From: [Leptolyngbya] sp. JSC-1 | GTDB lineage: Bacteria; Cyanobacteriota; Cyanobacteriia; Elainellales; Elainellaceae | Length of the DNA: 64,000 nt | Assembly: GCA_000733415.1 (NCBI GenBank) | Contig: KL662192.1 | Coordinates: 310,240-374,239 of the forward strand | Direction of reading: 5' to 3' | In this document: piece by piece, positions 26,312 to 33,126 of the stretch | Position numbering within the stretch: the first letter of the stretch is position 1 | How the letters are laid out: each line of letters begins with the position of its first letter | Translations under genes and position numbers: made by a program | Notes under the pieces: model-generated | Told to the model about the DNA's origin: nothing | What the model saw: only the letters and a program-made list of their open reading frames with translations | Databases searched by the model: none

Positions 26312-27811
26312 TTACTCTGCTTGCTTATAGAGAGGAAAGAGAAAGTGGCGCATTTCCATCTCTAATTCAGGATTGTTGAAATCCCCAGCCGGAACCAGCA
26401 TTACCGGATAGTCCGGTTGCTTCAAATGCATCTTGATCCCAGAACTAGGAATGGCTTTAACTGCCTCTCCCAGGTATTTAAGATTGAATTGGATATCCAA
26501 TGTCATATCTGTAGGGATATGAGCATTAATCGTTTCATCTCCCTTGCCAAACTCCCGTTCGATCGAAAGGTGAATCTGTTGTGCCGTTCCATCAAAGCGA
26601 AACTGAATTCCTCTTTCCTTTTTGTCAGTCAGCACTGACAGCCGCTCCAACGCTTTGAGTAGTCCTGATTTCTCTAGCACCACTTCTTGGTCAAAACTGT
26701 AGCGTGCCAACAGCTGTTCACAGTCTGGATATTGCCCTTCAATGCACTGGCAGCTCAAAATAATGTCTTGCCATGCAAAGCTAGTGCGGCTTGCTTCCGC
26801 ATCGTACCGCAGTTGAATCGAATCAACAGAATCAGCGAGATTACGAATCAGTTCCTTCAGGGCTTTACCGGAGATAGGAAATTGGGTAGGTTCATCGGCT
26901 CCCGATTGCTTGCGTCGCTTTCTGCTAATGCCCTCCGTTGATAATTCTGCTATCGCCACTCGATGACCGTCTGTTGCAATGAATTTCAGGGCATTTTGCC
27001 TAATCTGAATATAAACGCCTGTCAAAATACGCTTAGTTTCATCCGTGCTAATCGCGTACAGCACCCCTTTCAGTCCTTCTCTCAACACATTGGTCGGTAG
27101 GGAAACTGGAGCCGCTTTGAGGGTTGCAATGGGCGGAAATTCCTCAGCCGGAATCCCTCGAATCTCATATTTTCCATCGTCATCCGACAGCGTCATGGAG
27201 CAAGTCTTAGTCAGTTGCTCCTCTTCCGACGCTGGCTTTGTGACCTGCACCTGACTGTTGAGCGTGATGCTACCTGCTGGAAACTGTTTGACCATCCCTG
27301 AGAGCATTTCGACAGGCACTGTAATCTCACTGCTCAAAAGCACCTGCGCCTCAAAGCTTGCTTGAATCGTCATTGCTAAGTCAGTCACAGTTAAATGAAC
27401 CTGTTGAGCGTTAGCATCTGCCACTACCAACACATTTGCCAGCACTGGATGATTAGGTTTTGCTGGGGCAGCACAACTTGCGATCGCCAGCGCATCATGA
27501 AACTGACTCTGCGAACAAATCACCTGCATCCCTTGTTCCGTTGCAGGTGTGTCCTTTGGCTGCGATCTAGCTGCCCGTTTTCTCGATGACTTCTTGGGCA
27601 CAGGCTCTGCCGATACTTCAGTCTCAGCAGACTTTTCAGGCTCACCGACAGTTGCCTCCGCTTCACTCGCCTCTGATGTGTTGGTAGATTGCTCCAGAGA
27701 AGCGAATGTCCCAGGAACACGCTGGGCGATCGCAGCTTCAGAAGTCGGTTGCTCAGTCTGCTTTTTTTGCTTTGCAGTCTTGCCCCTCGATCGTTGTAAT
27801 GCTTGAGTCAT
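26312..27811 (-). CDS. dnaN: DNA polymerase sliding clamp (beta) with N-terminal extension
   Basis: The 499-residue product has a normal three-domain beta clamp from about residue 95 (MQVICSQSQFHDALAIAS...): the conserved NVLVVAD, GKYEIRGIPAEEFPPI, RILTGVYIQI, FIATDGHRVA and SIEREFGKGDETINAHIP segments are visible. Residues 1-94 form an extra disordered extension rich in Lys, Glu, Ser and Pro with basic patches (SSRKRAARSQPKD), not usual for DnaN. An ATG at 27529 could start a standard-length clamp, so two forms are possible. The C-terminus (EMRHFLFPLYKQAE) differs from the usual MPMRL ending that lines the partner pocket. It sits near a plasmid-borne clamp loader. Confidence 0.9.
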   Translation of the reverse strand: MTQALQRSRGKTAKQKKQTEQPTSEAAIAQRVPGTFASLEQSTNTSEASEAEATVGEPEKSAETEVSAEPVPKKSSRKRAARSQPKDTPATEQGMQVICSQSQFHDALAIASCAAPAKPNHPVLANVLVVADANAQQVHLTVTDLAMTIQASFEAQVLLSSEITVPVEMLSGMVKQFPAGSITLNSQVQVTKPASEEEQLTKTCSMTLSDDDGKYEIRGIPAEEFPPIATLKAAPVSLPTNVLREGLKGVLYAISTDETKRILTGVYIQIRQNALKFIATDGHRVAIAELSTEGISRKRRKQSGADEPTQFPISGKALKELIRNLADSVDSIQLRYDAEASRTSFAWQDIILSCQCIEGQYPDCEQLLARYSFDQEVVLEKSGLLKALERLSVLTDKKERGIQFRFDGTAQQIHLSIEREFGKGDETINAHIPTDMTLDIQFNLKYLGEAVKAIPSSGIKMHLKQPDYPVMLVPAGDFNNPELEMEMRHFLFPLYKQAE

Positions 27812-27912
27812 GATCAGTGTCTCTGATTGAATGGTCGTCGAAGGATGCCTGCGTTAGCAGATGAAAAATGCCAAAGACCCTATGAATCAAGCTTCTTGGC
27901 AGAATGATCAAA

Positions 27913-28080
27913 TTACTTAGGGTATAGTGTGAAGCCAAAACGCCGTTAAGTATTCCCTAAGTCTACAAGGTTGTTGGAAGCAACTCATTTTGGGTGAACC
28001 CGATACGTAGCTTCTGGCAGTTGGTTTTACTTAGGGAATACTTTGAGGTGATTCTGGCTGAAAGCATTCCCTAAGTAAAA
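27913..28080. repeat. Four copies of ACTTAGGGAATACTT in alternating orientation
   Basis: Copies lie at 27913-27927 (TTACTTAGGGTATAG, plus), 27948-27962 (minus), 28029-28043 (plus) and 28064-28078 (minus). Copies 2 and 3 are identical 15-mers in opposite orientation; copies 1 and 4 differ by one to three bases. They fill the gap between the Dda-like helicase gene and dnaN, forming two inverted pairs. They look like binding sites for a dimeric DNA-binding protein controlling dnaN, or a secondary replication element. Confidence 0.75.
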
Positions 28081-28083
28081 GTC

Positions 28084-29481
28084 CTATGGCACAACCAGAA
28101 TCCGACGACGGGCACGGCTGGCTCCGACATACCATAAGCGATTGTGCTCTTTCACCTTTGCCAGCAAGTTTTTTGCCGTATCCCCACGTTCAGGATTAAG
28201 CCGTTTACTTAGATCCTGGCCATCAACACCACATTCTAGAAACGTACTCCCCTGGCTATTGTGAACCGTAATGGCAAAGCAATTTCGCACATTAGCAAAC
28301 TGTTCTAAATGATGATAATAATCGCGCCATAGGAATGGATTACGTTTGGCGATCGCCATCAGCCGACGAGCTTCTACATCAAATCGGTTCTGCTCATCTT
28401 CATGCAGAGCATAGATTTGACGTGATACGCCATCATCCGTTGCAACCTTTAGCCTCCAGGCTTTGTAATTGCTGTAGCGATCTTCTGAAAACTCCTGAAC
28501 CGTGAACTCCGTTGAAGTAGAGAGGATAATCGTTTTACCATCAGGAGCTAAAACCGGATCGCGTGTGATCAGCCGTTCACCGGGAATAAACCGAGAGGCA
28601 GTCTTGCCATACAGGTGATTGCGGATCTGCTGGTTGTAGTAATCCACTTGCGCGTTTGTCCAGCTTAGAATTCTGAAGCAATCAGGGTTCTGGGTAAACT
28701 CGCCAGAGATTTTCTTGAAGGCATATTTGAGGAGCGATCGCCGCTTCACCAGCAACGAGCCGTTACTCTTATCTGGTAGATATTTTGCAAATGGCTCAAA
28801 GGGCACTTTGCTCTTCGTCACTGCATAGCGGCAATCCGTGATAAATTCCAGCAGCGGACTATCTGTGCCCTGGCGCACCACTTGAGTCAACACAGCTTTA
28901 TTGGGTATGGTGAAGGCTGGCGATCGCCCTTCATTCACCGGGTTAAGCTGAGCCGGATCGCCCATCAGAATCATTTTCAGCGGGTGCCACGCTGATGTTC
29001 TTTTGGACGCTTCCTCAATCCAGTGCCAGAGCTGTTCTCCAATCATGGAACACTCATCAATAAACACAACATCGAACAACCCAATGTATGACGTTCCAGT
29101 CGGTGCCAACACTTTTTCGTTACCTCTGGAAATCATGCCCAGTCCCAGCAATTGATGAATCGTGAAGAAGTCTACGCCAGTCACCCCGTTTTCTAACGCC
29201 ATGCGTTGCAACACACCAACAGCTTTATTGGTAGGCGCGGTCAGAACAACTCGTTTTCCCTGGCTGACCAGAACTTTGACTAATTGAAAAACGATCGTTG
29301 ATTTTCCCGTACCAGCAAAGCCAACTAAAAGAAACAGGGCAGCCGTAACAGCCGGTTGCAGAAACGCCCACATGGCATCCAGTGCTCTACGCTGTTGTTC
29401 AGTCAGTTGAAAGGGGAAAGAGCCAGCCGGGGAGGAAGCAGGAAGAGTTTGCATCATTACGACTCCGCTAATTTCATCCAC
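28084..29481 (-). CDS. Superfamily 1B DNA helicase, Dda/RecD2-like
   Basis: A 465-residue helicase with Walker A GFAGTGKS (54-61), motif Ia VVLTAPTNKAV, Walker B FIDECS (D142, E143), motif III LMGDPAQLNPV and the late motif FAITVHNSQGSTF, followed by WYVGASRARRR. Size and motif order match phage T4 Dda and short RecD-like helicases: 5'-3' translocases that help start replication and remove obstacles. No nuclease or protein-binding domain is fused. It lies between the repeat cluster upstream of dnaN and the origin region, supporting a role in plasmid replication. Confidence 0.85.
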   Translation of the reverse strand: MDEISGVVMMQTLPASSPAGSFPFQLTEQQRRALDAMWAFLQPAVTAALFLLVGFAGTGKSTIVFQLVKVLVSQGKRVVLTAPTNKAVGVLQRMALENGVTGVDFFTIHQLLGLGMISRGNEKVLAPTGTSYIGLFDVVFIDECSMIGEQLWHWIEEASKRTSAWHPLKMILMGDPAQLNPVNEGRSPAFTIPNKAVLTQVVRQGTDSPLLEFITDCRYAVTKSKVPFEPFAKYLPDKSNGSLLVKRRSLLKYAFKKISGEFTQNPDCFRILSWTNAQVDYYNQQIRNHLYGKTASRFIPGERLITRDPVLAPDGKTIILSTSTEFTVQEFSEDRYSNYKAWRLKVATDDGVSRQIYALHEDEQNRFDVEARRLMAIAKRNPFLWRDYYHHLEQFANVRNCFAITVHNSQGSTFLECGVDGQDLSKRLNPERGDTAKNLLAKVKEHNRLWYVGASRARRRILVVP

Positions 29482-29690
29482 AAATCGGCTTAGCGCAGCG
29501 GTAGCTGGTTATTTCGGTTTTTCGGTCTTCTCAAAATTAGTGACGCTACGATCGCACATCCCAAACCGGCGTAGCTTTCAGAGATTAACCACTGGAAGGA
29601 TGAAATCTTCAGTCCTGATTCAGAGGTACCAACCGTTTCTGTCCACCTGGCTAGTTCTCCTGGGCAAAGGTTGGCAGATCAAAACGTTTC

Positions 29691-29760
29691 TTATACAAGA
29701 GATATAGAGAGCTATTGAGATTCTCAAGCAGAATTTAAATTCTGTGGTATCTCTTATATA
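29691..29760. promoter_or_regulatory. Nested palindromes upstream of the RHH gene, probable operator
   Basis: A perfect 16-base palindrome CAGAATTTAAATTCTG (29729-29744) and a near palindrome GAGATTCTC (about 29717-29725) lie between arms ACAAGAGATA (29695-29704) and TATCTCTTATA (29748-29758). The cluster is directly before the small ribbon-helix-helix gene and could be its autoregulatory operator. Confidence 0.6.
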
Positions 29761-29777
29761 AGCGATCATGGGTAACT

Positions 29778-29984
29778 ATGAACACCGATAAGGAAAAACG
29801 GAGCCGTAGAGGGCAGGGACAATATTACGCAGAGCCTAAGAAGCCAACGATGGTTGGTCTTACCCCAACGGGTGTCGAAAAACTGGACGAGCTTGCCGCA
29901 GAGTTCCAGCTTTCTCGATCCGAGTTCATCGAACAGATTGCTCGACGGCTGATCCCTGTTGGCACCTCTGTTATCAGTCAGTAA
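29778..29984 (+). CDS. Ribbon-helix-helix DNA-binding protein (CopG-like)
   Basis: A 68-residue protein. After a basic, Gly/Arg-rich N-terminus (RSRRGQGQYY) comes a classic RHH unit: a strand (TMVGLTPTGV), helix 1 (EKLDELAAEFQL), a turn with SRSEF, and helix 2 (IEQIARRLIP). Such dimers bind short palindromes, often to control plasmid copy number, partition or their own transcription. Strong palindromes lie just upstream, and the candidate rep gene follows, so a replication-control role is likely though not proven. Confidence 0.75.
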   Translation: MNTDKEKRSRRGQGQYYAEPKKPTMVGLTPTGVEKLDELAAEFQLSRSEFIEQIARRLIPVGTSVISQ

Positions 29985-30037
29985 GGTTGCCTGAAAATTC
30001 AGGGTCTCATCAATTTTGCAAGCAAAAAGGAGTAACA

Positions 30038-30121
30038 ATGTTTCGTCAAGCAAATGGCAGAATGCGTGATCCAACTAAAGCTTCAGATCAAAAAACACCA
30101 AGGTCTCGTCTTGGCGGGTGA
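30038..30121 (+). CDS. 27-residue leader-peptide-like ORF
   Basis: This ORF begins with an ATG preceded by AAAAAGGAG at ideal spacing (AAGGAG, then TAACA), one of the best ribosome binding sites in the window, and encodes a basic peptide (MFRQANGRMRDPTKASDQKT then PRSRLGG). Its last codons overlap the left half of the hairpin at 30095-30132. A short, well-translated ORF running into mutually exclusive hairpins upstream of a rep-like gene suggests translation-coupled attenuation. It may instead encode a small functional peptide. Confidence 0.5.
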   Translation: MFRQANGRMRDPTKASDQKTPRSRLGG

Positions 30122-30147
30122 AACCTTGGTGTCCTTGATGTTTTTTT
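30095..30147 (+). terminator. Hairpin with T run, alternative pairings (attenuator candidate)
   Basis: ACACCAAGG (30095-30103) pairs with CCTTGGTGT (30124-30132), followed after eight bases by seven T (30141-30147). A competing short stem, CCAAG with CTTGG inside the same segment (about 30098-30113), cannot form at the same time. The arrangement lies between the RHH gene and the rep-like gene. Confidence 0.6.
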
Positions 30148-30332
30148 GTTATGGCCAGAACGACCATATTGGATATGTGCCTTCCGGGCTGGATAGGTTG
30201 CCGCCTCTCCACGCTCTTGCATCATAGCAAATCGCTATGCAGCTGAAAAGGCACATCAGTTCCTATCTTTGTAAGAACCGTCCGAGTGGCGTTTCTGGCT
30301 CCGAGTAACCTCTTTAACCTCCGTGAGCCATT

Positions 30333-31988
30333 ATGAAACAAGCTGGAATTCCTGGAAGTGATACTTCACTGGCGATCGCCGAGATCGAAGTGGATGTATT
30401 AGCCCCAGAGACAGAAACTAAGAAGACTGCCTCAACCAAATCAAAGCGCAAAGGGCGCTATCACTCCTTTGAACGCCCACCGACTCATGCCGATCTGTTT
30501 CCTGATGGCGAAACCGATCGCATGGCTTCCAACAAAGTCATTTGGGAAGGCTGCAACATCCTCTCTCAGGGACGGGATATCGGCTGGGTCGAAGCAGGTC
30601 CGGGATCACCGTACTATGAAAGCAGCGTTGCTAAAGGCAAGGGATACCTTTCCTTCTGGATTACGAATGAGTTACACGTCAAGCATCCAACCGTGTTGGA
30701 AGAGGAAGCTGCCCTGGCACTGATTGACCAGTTCGACATTCGGGCTGCTTGTCTGCATCTAATCTATGCCGCTTATGCTACCCAACTGGAACGCCCCTGG
30801 GAACAACAGTTTGTCCTAAACGATCGACAGCTTGAGAGGTATCTCGGTTTAGACAAAAACAAAAAGCTGAATAAGCAGCAGAAGCTAGAGCTATTGCTGG
30901 AGCTGGCAAAACAACCCTGTCATCTACTGGTGTATGTTTCCTGGCCCGAGAAGGGAAAGGTAAAGTCCTTCAGCGTCAGCCGCACCTGGCTCTGGGAAAT
31001 TTCAGAACCCATTCTGCACTTTCAGGAAGATTTGATGGGTAACTCTGAGATGGTGGGTTTCACCCTGCAAATCAAGGCAGGCAACTGGGCGCAGTATTTT
31101 CTCAATCCCAGCCGCTGCAAAGATGGCAATGGCTACTACGAGTACGGCATCCTGTCCCAGTCCATCCTGCAAGATTTGATGACCATCTGGTACAACCACG
31201 AAGGGGCTGCACGTCTGATTCTCTGGCTATTGTTCAAAACGAAGGTCGGGAATGGACCCGTCCGGGCTGGCACCCTGTTTAAGGTGGCATTTGGAACGGA
31301 AAAGGTGGAGCAAGCTAGAAAAGCTTCGGCGACCCGTAAGCGTCTGGTTGCTCAATGGAAAACTACGTTGAAAGTGCTGGATGAACAGGGGTGGAAGTTT
31401 ACGTTTGATCTGGCAACCTATCCACCTCAATACCTGCCTGACCTGCCTGACCTACTACCGCTAGCGGAGATTCCAGATGATCCCGAACAGGCAGCCGAGT
31501 TCTGGTTGGAGGACGGCGCGAAGGGAGAGGGCGATCGCCTCACCGATACAGTTAAGCGACCCTACGGTGGCTTTGAGCAGTTGCTGACTGCCCGAATGGT
31601 TATGCAGCCTCCAGAAGAGATTTCCAAGAAGTTAGAAGAGTTAAAGGAAACGCGACCATTGCGTAGCACTTCCACAGGGGAGGCACTATCCAAACTATCC
31701 TTAGATGCTGAAACCTCCTCGCCCAAATCAAGGTCTCGCAAGTCTGAACGTCGCCTGCTGTCTCCCGAACCATCTAATCAGTTACCCGAAACCACTAAAC
31801 CGACTGAACGGATTGATTCTGGGGAGAAGTTGAAGGCGCTAAGGCTAACTAGAGGAATGACTCAAAGTGTCCTCGCTGCCAAGATTGGCAAGAGTACAAG
31901 CTGGGTCAAACTGGTTGAAACCGGCAGACGCAGCATTACGCCGGAGGATCAAACACTACTACTGACTGTTCTTCAAGCCACGATGTAG
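30333..31988 (+). CDS. Candidate plasmid replication initiator with C-terminal XRE helix-turn-helix
   Basis: A 551-residue protein. Residues 40-360 form a mixed alpha/beta region (LSFWITNELHVKHPTVLEEEAALALIDQFDIRA and later QPCHLLVYVSW) that could hold winged helices, as in plasmid Rep proteins. Residues 430-495 are a disordered basic Ser/Pro linker. The last 55 residues are an XRE-type HTH (LKALRLTRGMTQSVLAAKIG, STSWVKLVETGRR). The gene lies immediately upstream of an array of about ten iterons and is followed by primase-helicase and polymerase genes. That position, not a recognised Rep family signature, is the main reason for the call. A transcription regulator is the alternative. Confidence 0.55.
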   Translation: MKQAGIPGSDTSLAIAEIEVDVLAPETETKKTASTKSKRKGRYHSFERPPTHADLFPDGETDRMASNKVIWEGCNILSQGRDIGWVEAGPGSPYYESSVAKGKGYLSFWITNELHVKHPTVLEEEAALALIDQFDIRAACLHLIYAAYATQLERPWEQQFVLNDRQLERYLGLDKNKKLNKQQKLELLLELAKQPCHLLVYVSWPEKGKVKSFSVSRTWLWEISEPILHFQEDLMGNSEMVGFTLQIKAGNWAQYFLNPSRCKDGNGYYEYGILSQSILQDLMTIWYNHEGAARLILWLLFKTKVGNGPVRAGTLFKVAFGTEKVEQARKASATRKRLVAQWKTTLKVLDEQGWKFTFDLATYPPQYLPDLPDLLPLAEIPDDPEQAAEFWLEDGAKGEGDRLTDTVKRPYGGFEQLLTARMVMQPPEEISKKLEELKETRPLRSTSTGEALSKLSLDAETSSPKSRSRKSERRLLSPEPSNQLPETTKPTERIDSGEKLKALRLTRGMTQSVLAAKIGKSTSWVKLVETGRRSITPEDQTLLLTVLQATM

Positions 31989-32215
31989 CGTTAATCACCC
32001 TCTCTGTAACCTTTGGCATCTGGATTGAGGTTACATCGTGGTTACACTTGAACTGAATAGAACGCTAAATATAGAGTTGAATTGATCGATCTTGCATTAT
32101 AGGTAGAGTTGTAACTTTCGATCGAGTTCTTAAAAAACTTCCAAAAAGCTTGCTAGATCGGCAGTTCAGATCTAGCTCATAGATTGCCCTACAAGGGATT
32201 TCAAAACTGTCCTTT

Positions 32216-32922
32216 AATACCGCAGGTACTTCCTGAAGGTTACAAGTAACCAAACCTGATAGAGCTGATAGCGAAGGGGTCACAATCCTTGTATAGATCC
32301 GATTTCAAAGGCTTTGAAGAACAAATGAACTGAACAAACAGCGTCGCAATTAATGCAGGAATACCGCAGGGTTAGACAAAAGGTTACAGACTTCTCTTGC
32401 TTAGAAATACCTTTGGTCGACTCCAAAAGTTACAACCTAGGATGAAACCATAAAATAACCCCAGGATAGCTCTAAAAGTTACAGTCGGAGAGTTACAGAA
32501 TGGTTAACCCAAATTACATCAGGGTTGCCCTAAAAGTTACAGCAGAGGAGTTTAGGTTACAAAATGCCCCAGGCTTGGACTGAAGGTTACAAGTGTGTTT
32601 CGGAGGAATACCGCAGGATAAGCTTGAAAGTTACAGTCGGAGGGTTACAAAACACCCCAGGTTCAGGCTTAAAGTTACAAAAGGGAGACGGTTTCTACAA
32701 ATACCCTCAGTTTGTCCCAATGGTTACAAATATCCAAATGGCTATTGGTTTGTAACTATTTGGCTGATGCTTCAAAAGCCTTATCTTTCAGATCATTCAG
32801 CGATCGCCGCTCTCGTTTCACCGATGCTCCTTTCAAAGGTTACAAAGAAATACCCTAGGGTTGCTTAGAAAATACCCCAGGTCTGTCCCAAAAATACCCT
32901 GCCATTATTCCAAAAGTTACAA
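32216..32922 (+). repeat. Iteron array, probable plasmid origin of replication
   Basis: About ten imperfect direct repeats of about 30 bases, built as AATACCCCAGG, 8-10 variable bases, then AAAGTTACA. Copies start at 32216, 32360, 32406, 32454, 32512, 32563, 32607, 32651, 32700 and 32893; two left-half copies lie at 32849 and 32871. Spacing in the central block is 44-58 bases. All have the same orientation and lie in a noncoding gap between the candidate initiator and the primase-helicase. This is the pattern of iteron-controlled origins. Confidence 0.85.
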
Positions 32923-32976
32923 GAAAAATCTTAGAACTGGCTTTCCATAAGCGTTTCAGATTTTGGTTACATGTCT

Positions 32977-33034
32977 GATCATTCTAATGATCTTGATCCA
33001 GCAACCGCTCTGGGTACTCTCCAGAGCGGTTGCT
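32977..33034. promoter_or_regulatory. Two adjacent perfect hairpins between iterons and primase gene
   Basis: GATCATT-CT-AATGATC (32977-32992) is followed by AGCAACCGCTCTGG (33000-33013), loop GTACTCT, and its perfect complement (33021-33034). There is no T run after the second stem. They may be a terminator for transcripts crossing the origin, or structured single-strand sites for primase or helicase loading. Confidence 0.6.
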
Positions 33035-33126
33035 ATTGTAAGACAACAAAAAACACCGCGCTGTCAGTGCAAATTTGTCTATCAGATCGTTAACCCCGAA
33101 ACGCAGTTACAACCAGCGTTAAATCC

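Larger units (their letters stand above)
31989..33126. other. 1.1-kb noncoding origin region
   Basis: No credible gene lies here; short open frames follow the repeats and change frame with them. The region contains the iteron array, further scattered GTTAC motifs at 31989-32060, a palindrome (32977-32992) and a strong hairpin (33000-33034) before the primase-helicase start. Confidence 0.8.

Noticed and set aside
32564..32868. Short ORFs in the iteron region
   Set aside because: They only translate the repeats, with repeated LQ/VTK patterns, and have no independent signal.
32216..32922. CRISPR array
   Set aside because: Repeats are imperfect, split into two half-blocks with short variable centres, and no cas genes are nearby.
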